Source: Pseudomonas pharyngis (lineage in GTDB: Bacteria > Pseudomonadota > Gammaproteobacteria > Pseudomonadales > Pseudomonadaceae). Taken from it: 64,000 bases of DNA. A model generated the notes under the pieces. That model saw nothing but the letters and a program-made list of their open reading frames with translations. It searched no databases and was not told the DNA's origin. Below are positions 56,599 to 63,852 of the stretch, piece after piece (position 1 is the first letter of the stretch; each line of letters opens with the position of its first letter). Where the stretch lies: positions 1-64,000 of the forward strand of contig NZ_BQID01000010.1 of assembly GCF_021602345.1 (NCBI RefSeq). The letters run 5' to 3'. Both the position numbers and the translations under genes were made by a program.

Positions 56599-56829
56599 AG
56601 GCTGGAATTCCCCAAGGACGAAAGGAAGCTGCATGTCTGGTTATGTACCCAACCCACCAAGGGCTACCGCAATAGCGGTGTTGAGCCTGTCGATATCAAT
56701 GCCCAGCGTTGGGCCGAATACAAAGACCTACCCTCCAAAGAAGACGCCAAGCCAAACGCTGCTGGCTGTGTGTTCGCCAAGGCATCAAACGGCGATTGGC
56801 ATTCCGCTATCAACCTAAGCTTGGGCTAA
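56599..56829 (+). pseudogene. 3' fragment of an unknown gene
   Basis: A 76-codon open stretch without a start codon, reading EFPKDERKLHVWLCTQPTKG, then later RWAEYKDLPSKEDAKPNAAG and ending DWHSAINLSLG. The composition is protein-like. An in-frame TAA at 56596 closes it on the left; the same frame is open for ~90 codons before that stop. It is best explained as the end of a broken gene of unknown function. Confidence 0.5.
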
Positions 56830-56868
56830 ACGCTCTTGATCTGCCGCTGTATAACTTGGCTTAGCCAT
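56815..56868 (-). pseudogene. 5' fragment of an unknown gene
   Basis: GAGGATTTCCA-ATG opens a good start: MAKPSYTAADQERLAQA, then a stop after 17 codons, inside the opposing gene fragment. The strong ribosome binding site and natural N-terminus suggest a gene cut off by a deletion or insertion. Confidence 0.4.
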
Positions 56869-56948
56869 TGGAAATCCTCAAATTGACGATGAATAAACAC
56901 ATAATAGACCGAATGTGACAAGCCTAGCACTTGTCAATTTTCCACACG

Positions 56949-58307
56949 TCAAATACAGGCATCTCCAAAACTTTGCATACGTTCCTGCCCCTCAGACATC
57001 TCGTAATATGAGGCTTCAAGTTCTACGCCTTTCAGCATGTTTGAATCGACGGGGTGAAATTCGTGCTGCTTGCTATCTCCTAACAAGGCTGGCGGCAGAT
57101 GCATTTCGGCCAGTTTCAACACGCCAAATCCACCGATCATGGCATTCAGGTTTTCAAATCCTGCGGAGGCAACACGAGCAATTGTGTCGAAGGAGCTTTC
57201 TTTAATCTCAGCAAAAATACCTTGAGCTTCCTGTAGCGCTGTCCTCTCATAATCCTTCTCGTAGTGCACACCCAGCCTGGCCATTGCTATCACCATTGAC
57301 GCACCAAAGCTTACAGGAGTTTTTAGCGCATCCCTGTCCATTATCAGGCAGATCACATAAAACAATGCGCCTACATCATAGTTACCCAATGCTCGGCGAA
57401 TAGCCTTAGCTTCAACATCAGAATATCGCAACCCTACTTCATCGAAGAACACCCGGATATTCTTTAAGACAATATTGAACACATCGAGGCTAGCATTGAG
57501 AGCTATTTTGGCAACAATTGATGCCGCCCAAAAAGCTAAGGTTGCTTCACTTTGATTAAAACGGTTCGCCACAAGATGAGCGCATACTGAATACTCAGTT
57601 AGCTTCGGATTGTAGAGATATTCAAAGGTTTCTTTTTCATAAAGACTAGTTGCGACTATTCGTTGATCTTCATCCTCAATGCGACGAAGCAGAGACATTG
57701 CCGCATCCATTTCCGCCGCCATCGCTCCGGTTTCAAGCAAGGAAATAGTCGAGATCGGCGACCTCACTATCGGCTCCCACCGCTCATTGAAAAAACGGAC
57801 GAACAAAATCGGTCGCTCACCCGGCTTACCATCTGGGCGAAACTCTCTACCAGATGTGAGACGTGACCGCCAAGGTCGTTTGGTGTCAAACTGCTCGGCG
57901 ACGGTGGTGTAATATTCAGGAAGTTTGAGCCGTCTTAGATGCGTGTAATAAGCTCGCATAACGTGGAACTTGCTCTCATCATTACCAACACAAACATAGG
58001 CTCTATGCATCATCCTTAGATGACGTAGCCCCCAGACGGTAGATGTAGAGTCCACAAAGTGAGTATATTCATGTACGGCCAAAACCAAAGCCTTCATCAT
58101 CCGCTCACAAGTGGCGAGATCGATTTTTTCTACAGAGTTAAGATCAGAAAGAGCTATACCTTTAACAGCGTGGCTTTCTAAAGAATCAAGCATTACGATG
58201 CAGGTATTGAAGTCGAATCGGCCCAAAATATCTACTTGGCGAAGAGGATTCCAACGTGCACTACTATCCTTAATCTTCTCGACCAAAGTTTTGTTTGAGT
58301 CTGACAT
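56949..58307 (-). CDS. HExxH-motif protein, putative zinc metallopeptidase
   Basis: A 452-aa protein of unknown family. The motif LAVHEYTHFVDST has His79, Glu80 and His83, the standard HExxH zinc site, followed by a helix-like stretch; a later Glu in KLTEYSVCAHLVANR could be the third ligand. Most of the C-terminal part is helical. The start at 58307 (MSDSNKTLVEK) has AGGA eight bases before it; the 58349 start adds an unlikely leader. It is AT-richer than core genes and is an orphan in the accessory region. Protease activity is inferred from the motif only. Confidence 0.68.
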   Translation of the reverse strand: MSDSNKTLVEKIKDSSARWNPLRQVDILGRFDFNTCIVMLDSLESHAVKGIALSDLNSVEKIDLATCERMMKALVLAVHEYTHFVDSTSTVWGLRHLRMMHRAYVCVGNDESKFHVMRAYYTHLRRLKLPEYYTTVAEQFDTKRPWRSRLTSGREFRPDGKPGERPILFVRFFNERWEPIVRSPISTISLLETGAMAAEMDAAMSLLRRIEDEDQRIVATSLYEKETFEYLYNPKLTEYSVCAHLVANRFNQSEATLAFWAASIVAKIALNASLDVFNIVLKNIRVFFDEVGLRYSDVEAKAIRRALGNYDVGALFYVICLIMDRDALKTPVSFGASMVIAMARLGVHYEKDYERTALQEAQGIFAEIKESSFDTIARVASAGFENLNAMIGGFGVLKLAEMHLPPALLGDSKQHEFHPVDSNMLKGVELEASYYEMSEGQERMQSFGDACI

Positions 58308-58612
58308 TATTTGCGTCCTAGCATTTATTGAAGAGTAGATGAGCCACAAGATTGGCTATGCTGCCATAGCTAAACGCCACTTCACAGAGGTGACGAGGGT
58401 TGCACAGGCTCGAAAATGACAAATGTGGCCCGCTGAACGCTATTTTCCATGCATCCCATGCGACTCAACAGATCGTTGCTCGCCGACAGTCTGAAGCTCT
58501 GCCTGCGGTTGATGCTCATCCAAGCGGACTGGCAGTCAATGGGTGAGTAACCCACTGTTTGCCGCATGATGGCTGACAATATTAGCCCTATGATTGAGCG
58601 CTGGAGCTGTTT

Positions 58613-59233
58613 ATGATGAGGGTTGCCAACAGCGTTCAGCATTATAAATCGGGAAAGACTATGGGCCTGGAAGTTGCAACCACGGTGACAAAGGAAGACA
58701 TCACCTTTTACCTGAGCGTCGCAACGACCATACTGGGTATTGCGACGTTATTTGTAGGCTTTTCGCAAATGAAGATTGCGAGCGCCAAGGTTAGATTAGA
58801 CTTATACAACAAAAGATTTAACATCTATGTTGCCGCACTCGAATACTATCAAGCAATGTGGAACCACCCTATCAACCTTCTGAATCTTAACCAAAAAGCT
58901 GAAACATTCATCAAGCACTACAGAGAGTCTTCATTCCTCTTCTCAAACAGAGACGGTATCTACGAGACACTTACCAAAATTAAAGACAATGGTGCAGTAG
59001 TCAAAACCTATGAAGAATGGAAACAAGATAGCAGCGGCGTGCATTCAGTTGATGGCTTGAATGCACTACACACAAAGAGTGTGACGGCTAGGGAAAGAAT
59101 AGCCGCCGACTTACAAACGTTGGAGAAGCAGATTGCTGATTACATTGATTTCAGAGTTGTAGAAGGCTGGGCGTTGCTGGGAATACCTCGTTGGCTTAAA
59201 TGGTTTTCCAGCGTAACAAATACAAGGCACTGA
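58613..59233 (+). CDS. membrane-anchored hypothetical protein
   Basis: A 206-aa protein with one clear TM segment (ITFYLSVATTILGIATLFVG, residues ~30-50) and a long helical cytoplasmic part (KVRLDLYNKRFNIYVAALEY...). GGAG lies six bases before the first ATG; a start at 58661 (MGLEVATT, with GGAAAG) is also possible. Small TM proteins with this layout are frequent in islands. Function is unknown. Confidence 0.66.
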   Translation: MMRVANSVQHYKSGKTMGLEVATTVTKEDITFYLSVATTILGIATLFVGFSQMKIASAKVRLDLYNKRFNIYVAALEYYQAMWNHPINLLNLNQKAETFIKHYRESSFLFSNRDGIYETLTKIKDNGAVVKTYEEWKQDSSGVHSVDGLNALHTKSVTARERIAADLQTLEKQIADYIDFRVVEGWALLGIPRWLKWFSSVTNTRH

Positions 59234-59348
59234 ACTCCGCCCGCCGCCGCCCAGAAGACCTTACACCTTTCGAAAAGTCTCAAATCAGATTGGGAAAAAT
59301 AATGACCGGGCGGTGGTCGGTCTGAACAACACCTCAAGGATGCGCGGT

Positions 59349-59726
59349 ATGAGAGCACTATTAATAGCGGTGGCATTGATTGGGATGTTGTGTAGCGGGT
59401 CGGTCATCGCTGACTTCACCGGCGGGAATGCCCTACTTGCTCAGTGCCAGGGTGTGATTCCTTATGTGACTGGCGACGAAATCAAGGGCGGGCCAACTGT
59501 CGCTGAAGGGATGTGCGTAGGACTTGTTGAGGGGGTTCTGAGAACAATGCAGAGCTTGAATAGTCACCTTCCGAGCGAGTTTAAAACATGCTTCCCTGAA
59601 AGGTCTGTAAAAATAGGCGAGGCAGTACAGGCAGTAGTCGATTACTTGCGGACTACCGAACTCCGGGACACTGATGACGCTACATTAGCGATGTTTGCTA
59701 TTCAAGAAGCTTACGCCTGCAAGTGA
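59349..59726 (+). CDS. Rap1a/Tai-like small exported protein
   Basis: A 125-aa protein with a signal peptide (MRALLIAVALIGMLCSGSVI-ADF) and a small helical domain. Features resembling Rap1a/Tai proteins are FTGGNALLAQCQ, AEGMCVGLVEGVL and the C-terminal IQEAYACK with conserved Cys. Family members include type VI secretion immunity proteins, but many are orphans as here. The start at 59349 has AAGGA nine bases before it. No effector gene is adjacent. Confidence 0.74.
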   Translation: MRALLIAVALIGMLCSGSVIADFTGGNALLAQCQGVIPYVTGDEIKGGPTVAEGMCVGLVEGVLRTMQSLNSHLPSEFKTCFPERSVKIGEAVQAVVDYLRTTELRDTDDATLAMFAIQEAYACK

Positions 59727-60012
59727 CATGGCATTCTCCTAACGAAAACGCGAATCCCGCGCAGCGAGAGTCATACACTTGAGGGTGTTCTACGTCTCGG
59801 TTCAGGGAAAAATAATCTGGGGTTCTATCCCACCCACTTAGCCTGACACGGGTGGCCCATTTGAAAGCTGTCCATTTCTCAAAATAAGTTGAAGTGCCCA
59901 TCTCCAGGTCATAGATGTGACGAAGCCCTGCGTTGGCGAGGCTCTGGGGCGTCGTGTAAACCCTTCTGGGGAGGCGTGGAAGATCGTACAGGGGCTCACA
60001 GAGCCGCTTCAC
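59698..60012 (-). CDS. hypothetical protein downstream of the recombinase
   Basis: A 104-aa reading frame from GTG, starting MKRLCEPLYDLPRLPRRVYT. It overlaps the recombinase 3' end by 17 bases on the same strand and the Rap1a-like gene end by 29 bases on the other. The sequence is protein-like (SLANAGLRHIYDLEMGTSTY) but no family is recognised and the ribosome binding site is weak. Confidence 0.45.
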   Translation of the reverse strand: MKRLCEPLYDLPRLPRRVYTTPQSLANAGLRHIYDLEMGTSTYFEKWTAFKWATRVRLSGWDRTPDYFSLNRDVEHPQVYDSRCAGFAFSLGECHVTCRRKLLE

Positions 60013-60757
60013 TCGAAGGAAAGTGAAGGGCCAGGTTCTTCATCACTCGACTCACTTGAATAGACGACCATTGGCCTCCCCGACTTGTGGTGATGCCCTT
60101 GCCGTTCAGGCAATCAGCAACCTGTTGGAGTGTACGACCACCTTTGTGGATGCACAGGTCTATGGGATCACGTACCGACTCTTGCCATGTATTCACGCGC
60201 TGTTGAACTGCCTCACTGGCCTTAGCACGGTTGGCCTCTGTACGGCCTTTATCCAGTGCTTCGGAGCGACGAGAAATCTTTTGAACAGACTGCACGTCAC
60301 CAGCGTCAGCACGCTTCTTGAGGGCTGCCAGAGCTTCTTTGGTACGGTTGGCGATGAACTCTCGCTCCTGTTGGGCAAGGGCTGCAAACAGATGGAGCTG
60401 GAAAGAGTTGGCGGTGGGCATGGTTGCAACTTTGAACTCTGTTTCCTCCATCAGACGGGCGATGTGGTGAACCGAACGGGATAGACGATCCAGCTTGGCT
60501 ACAACGAGTTGTGCACCCAGCTCTTTACACGCTGTCAGTGCCTTCTTGCCTTCGGGACGATCCTCGATAGCCAGCTTACCCGACACAACATCCACGAACT
60601 CACCAACGATGTTCCAACCATTCTGTTGGGCTGCACGAGCGATGTACTCGCGTTGAGCTTCCAAACCCAAGCCACTTTCACCTTGTCCCTGACTAGACAC
60701 ACGGCAGTAGCTCACTACGTCAATTGTGTTGGTGATGATGTTGGTGTCGGTGGTCAT
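59996..60757 (-). CDS. serine recombinase (resolvase/invertase family)
   Basis: A 253-aa serine recombinase. The N-terminal catalytic domain has VVSYCRVSSQGQ with nucleophile Ser21, and AKLDRLSRS with Arg91 and Arg94. The long helix ALAQQEREFIANRTKEALAA leads to a C-terminal HTH-like region (GRTLQQVADCLNGKGITTSR). The size is like resolvases and invertases, without the large integrase domain. A 36-bp dyad just upstream may be its target. It may move or resolve the surrounding element. Confidence 0.92.
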   Translation of the reverse strand: MTTDTNIITNTIDVVSYCRVSSQGQGESGLGLEAQREYIARAAQQNGWNIVGEFVDVVSGKLAIEDRPEGKKALTACKELGAQLVVAKLDRLSRSVHHIARLMEETEFKVATMPTANSFQLHLFAALAQQEREFIANRTKEALAALKKRADAGDVQSVQKISRRSEALDKGRTEANRAKASEAVQQRVNTWQESVRDPIDLCIHKGGRTLQQVADCLNGKGITTSRGGQWSSIQVSRVMKNLALHFPSSEAAL

Positions 60758-60791
60758 GTCCCCGCCCTCTGAATTTCGTCTGAGAGCAACT

Positions 60792-60827
60792 ATAACATTT
60801 CTCGAATGGTCGTTCTAGAATTGTTAT
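60792..60827. other. candidate res/crossover site for the serine recombinase
   Basis: Two 15-base arms in inverted orientation, ATAACATTTCTCGAA and TTCTAGAATTGTTAT, match at 13 of 15 positions and flank TGGTCG. The dyad starts 35 bases upstream of the recombinase start. Size and position resemble a resolvase subsite I or an operator. Confidence 0.55.
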
Positions 60828-60851
60828 GGCAAATATCCTACTAAACCTTTA

Positions 60852-61064
60852 TTACCTGATTTTGAAAATCCCAGCGGTTATGGCGGATGCGTTCGCATCG
60901 AGAGTCTGCAATGCGGTGACAGCGTTCTCATGTATTTCACTTGATCCATTGGCCCTGACCCACAGGGCTACCTCCTCAATTGCTGCTGCAAGCGCGTGCT
61001 GGTTATGCAGCAAGAGGGTTAGCACGTCAGCGGTGGCAACGTTTGCATCTGTGTTGTTTGGCAT
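60852..61064 (-). CDS. small conserved hypothetical protein
   Basis: A 70-aa helical protein starting MPNNTDANVATADVLTLLLH. AAGGAC lies before the ATG. The LLHNQHALAAAIEEVALWVR core reads like a real small protein; I believe similar short proteins occur in Pseudomonas islands. Function is unknown. It is upstream of the recombinase on the same strand, with the dyad between. Confidence 0.65.
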   Translation of the reverse strand: MPNNTDANVATADVLTLLLHNQHALAAAIEEVALWVRANGSSEIHENAVTALQTLDANASAITAGIFKIR

Positions 61065-61993
61065 GCCAGTCGTCCTTGATGGGGGTGGCTACTATCGTAG
61101 CTCAGCAACTTGATGAACGAGTTGGATGCAGAATCCGCATGGCCCAGGTCGAGTGTGTGATGGAAACGCGGGTGATGCGCTGCTATACGAAGCGGAGCGA
61201 CCTTAGCACGTCGAAACTCTCCAGATTTTGCGTGCAGGCGGGGAAAAACGGCTTTTGCTTGGTGTTAGGGAAGGCAGGTGGCTCTAGAATCAATGTTTCC
61301 GGGCATCGCACCATACCAACGCCCTCGAATAACCACACTCGATGGCCCAATTCCGTCCGTTAAAACAGGGTTTATCGAGGGTTTTTCCATACTTCTTTTT
61401 ATATAAATCCGGTGAAATTAGTGTGCGGGGTACGCATACACGCAGAATACCCGATCAACAGGATTAGTCTTCTAGGCCGCCCAAGCTGACACTGACGGTT
61501 TCACAGGCAGCGCCACAACACTTTGCAATATCCATCGCACATCCAGTTGGTCAATACACCTGATTCGCATGGAGGAAACATCTGCACTTAGAACCATCCG
61601 CACCGATGAAGCCAGCAAGACAGAGGGCGATGACACAACGAAGTTATAGAGGAATACCCGTTAACCGAAGGTAAAGAGGAATTACACAGCAGCGTTGCTG
61701 CAACAGAACACTCTTTCAATGGGCAATAAATTTCATTTATTTTATTGCCTAATTACGGATGCCAGACAACCATCGGAGATGGGATAGCATTCCACTTGCG
61801 AACTTACTCAATAAATACAATCAATGTGCAAACCACTTTAATGTGATCAGACCACACGCCAAGCGTGTCATGGGATAACAGCTTCACCTTCGGTTAAAGG
61901 ATTACAATTCCAGAGGTATCCAGCTCAGAGAGCCCAAAGCTTTTGAGCTTCTTTATACATGCGTCTGGAATTGTGTACCCCCTCGATGGAGGT
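61065..61993. other. AT-rich gap with long inverted repeats, no gene
   Basis: About 930 bases without a supported gene. Multiple short frames have no start signals. The main feature is the inverted repeat pair at 61661-61672 and 61886-61897. Confidence 0.55.
61661..61897. repeat. inverted repeats flanking an AT-rich segment
   Basis: TTAACCGAAGGT at 61661-61672 is the exact reverse complement of ACCTTCGGTTAA at 61886-61897, and the match extends partly on both sides (AAAG / CTTC). The 213-base interior is AT-rich. It may be a small non-autonomous element or a regulatory fold. Confidence 0.5.
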
Positions 61994-62782
61994 TTATGCC
62001 GCTTGCAACTGGCCTTCATCCCGCCATTTGCGGATAGTCGACAAGGACACACCTGTACACCGACCAATGCTTTTCAGACTCTCGCCCTGCGACAGCATAT
62101 CCATCACTTCGGCTTTCTTGGCGTGTTGCTTTCGGGCTGGGAACGTCAACACGGTGGGAATGAACACTCCTTCCACAGCGACTCCATACTCTGCTTCGGT
62201 TTTAAACTCGGTGAGGGTGCGCATGTCATGATGCAACTGTGCAAGCTCTGCGTCACTTGGCTTACGCAATTCATCCAAGTCTTCCCACATCAACGCGCCG
62301 CCAGGAGGCGGTAGTACACCTTCCATTTCCCAACGTAGCGCGTTAGGACGACTATCCATCATGCGGGGTATCGCCAGCTTTACAGCCTTCACGTAACGGC
62401 TTGCGTGACGCTCTCCAAGGTCGAGGAAGCGCTCTACAGCCTCCGTGGTGACTTCGGGTAGCCATTCGAGAATAGAGAGAATCTTGCGCACGCTCAGGGG
62501 CTTCGAAACACCACCTTGACTGATGCCCCGGCCATGCCAATCAAGTCGAGCAATACCTTCGATGATATCCATTGCGAACAAAGGGTATGGACGCTTGTAG
62601 TCGTCGGGCTTCATCAGATAGCCAGCAAACGGATTCACGATAACTCGAGGTTTGCGACGGATCAGTTTTAGAAGCTCTGGACGCTTGGTCTTGAGCTTCC
62701 CAGCTAACCAACGATCTGCGTTGGCACCTATACGGGCGCTCATGGCTTCAAGTTCGACGGGCGATAGTAGGACGGTGGACAT
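61994..62782 (-). CDS. HTH-domain protein, putative DNA-binding
   Basis: A 262-aa protein. The C-terminal end carries a recombinase/transposase-type HTH (GESLKSIGRCTGVSLSTIRK, then WRDEGQL). The N-terminal two thirds are unrecognised (MSTVLLSPVELEAMSARIGA). Another helical cluster is KPLSVRKILSILEWLPEV. It is preceded by a good minus-strand promoter with an overlapping inverted repeat, so it may repress itself. A role in element control is inferred. Confidence 0.7.
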   Translation of the reverse strand: MSTVLLSPVELEAMSARIGANADRWLAGKLKTKRPELLKLIRRKPRVIVNPFAGYLMKPDDYKRPYPLFAMDIIEGIARLDWHGRGISQGGVSKPLSVRKILSILEWLPEVTTEAVERFLDLGERHASRYVKAVKLAIPRMMDSRPNALRWEMEGVLPPPGGALMWEDLDELRKPSDAELAQLHHDMRTLTEFKTEAEYGVAVEGVFIPTVLTFPARKQHAKKAEVMDMLSQGESLKSIGRCTGVSLSTIRKWRDEGQLQAA

Positions 62783-62848
62783 TTCGCTTCTCCTTGCGTG
62801 GTGGTCTATAGGCGTTCCCCCCCTTGGGGATGTGGTTGGATGACGGGC

Positions 62849-62890
62849 ACATTACAGCTTCATCGGAAAAAAGTCAATATAATCATTGAC
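62849..62890 (-). promoter_or_regulatory. promoter with operator-like dyad for the HTH gene
   Basis: On the minus strand TTGACT and TAATGT are spaced by 17 bases (-35 at 62872-62877, -10 at 62849-62854). The perfect dyad GTCAAT-ATAATC-ATTGAC (62873-62890) overlaps the -35. Confidence 0.6.
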
Positions 62891-63073
62891 ATACAAGTAG
62901 TTATATGGTTGCGACTATCTTCCTCCTAGGCTGATGGGTGTGCCGAGCTGCTTAGAGCAGCCCAATCGATTTCATTAGGTGAGCGGTGTTGAAACGCCAT
63001 CAGGAAGCCCCCAGATATGGTTCACACCGCACTCTCGCGGCTAGTTGAATAATACAAAGAAAGGACGCGATTA

Positions 63074-63406
63074 ATGATTAGGGTGTTACTGTCTCTCGAC
63101 TTGATTGACTCTGAAGACCAGCGTGACGAACTGTATGAGATTCTGAAGAAAAAGAATTGGCAAAAAACCAAAGATGTCGATACCGTTTGGACTCTTGGAT
63201 ACACCAAGCTAGACCCCAGCAAAGAAAGTGACTTCGTAAAGATAAAAAACAATATTACCTCAACTCTTATAACAGCATCCAAAAATCTAAAACTCAAGAA
63301 AATTTACTACGTAGCCCAATTGGGCAATAACGAAGTAATTGCCCGTGTAATCAAGAAGGTGGATGGGGAATACAAAGCTTTCAAGCGAGACCTTTACGAA
63401 AAGTAG
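63074..63406 (+). CDS. small AT-rich hypothetical protein
   Basis: A 110-aa Lys-rich protein starting MIRVLLSLDLIDSEDQRDEL. The pattern (hydrophobic strand, amphipathic helix, strand near WTLGYTKL) suggests a ferredoxin-like fold, as seen in Cas2 or VapD-type proteins, but no catalytic motif can be assigned. AAAGGA lies before the ATG. Codon use is very AT-rich compared with the core genes, so it is probably acquired. It is followed by a perfect hairpin. Confidence 0.65.
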   Translation: MIRVLLSLDLIDSEDQRDELYEILKKKNWQKTKDVDTVWTLGYTKLDPSKESDFVKIKNNITSTLITASKNLKLKKIYYVAQLGNNEVIARVIKKVDGEYKAFKRDLYEK

Positions 63407-63415
63407 GAAACTTAA

Positions 63416-63441
63416 AATCCGAAGATTTCGATCTTCGGATT
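63416..63441 (+). terminator. terminator-like hairpin
   Basis: Perfect 11-bp stem AATCCGAAGAT / ATCTTCGGATT with a TTCG loop, ten bases past the 110-aa gene stop. No T run follows. Confidence 0.6.
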
Positions 63442-63493
63442 CACTCGCGGCGTGCAAAAAAACCTCTCTACCCGGAGCGGCACCAGCGTACTT

Positions 63494-63586
63494 TTACATT
63501 GAAGATGGTACGGCATCGCAATAACGGTGCAACTTATAAATCAAGAACATGCGACCGAAATAGTTGTAGGCACGAGTCTTGTTCAT
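63494..63586 (-). CDS. possible 30-aa peptide
   Basis: MNKTRAYNYFGRMFLIYKLH and ten more residues, with AGAGAGC before the ATG. It follows the 72-aa gene on the same strand. It is too short to be judged further. Confidence 0.3.
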   Translation of the reverse strand: MNKTRAYNYFGRMFLIYKLHRYCDAVPSSM

Positions 63587-63633
63587 TGGCAGCTCTCTTA
63601 GAAAATGTCGGTTACCACTCGATGGCAGGTTAA

Positions 63634-63852
63634 TTAGTAGGCGTAATGTGGAAGTGCCCAAGCGGGGCGCTCTTCCTTCACTTCTTGTTTTTGCCATGCC
63701 TTTCGTCCAGTTGGTACAGGTTGTGGAGATTGGCGTGTTCCTATCGCTTCGATTAGCTCTTCGACCAATTGAATTCGTAGGGCGATAGGATATTCAGCGG
63801 CATATTCTTGCAGCACGCTCAAAACTCCTTGCAGTAATGCAGGCTGATTCAT
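63634..63852 (-). CDS. small hypothetical protein
   Basis: A 72-aa protein starting MNQPALLQGVLSVLQEYAAE, with a helical N-terminal half (PIALRIQLVEELIEAIG) and a Pro/Lys-rich tail. AGGAGAG is before the ATG, which overlaps the stop of the gene to its right in ATGA. This coupling supports it as a real gene. Function is unknown. Confidence 0.6.
   Translation of the reverse strand: MNQPALLQGVLSVLQEYAAEYPIALRIQLVEELIEAIGTRQSPQPVPTGRKAWQKQEVKEERPAWALPHYAY

Larger units (their letters stand above)
56319..56948. other. gene-poor stretch with truncated reading frames
   Basis: No intact gene is supported. It contains the plus-strand gene fragment at 56599-56829 and the minus-strand gene start at 56815-56868. 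A 69-codon minus-strand frame at 56366-56575 looks partly protein-like but lacks a clear start signal. Confidence 0.55.
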
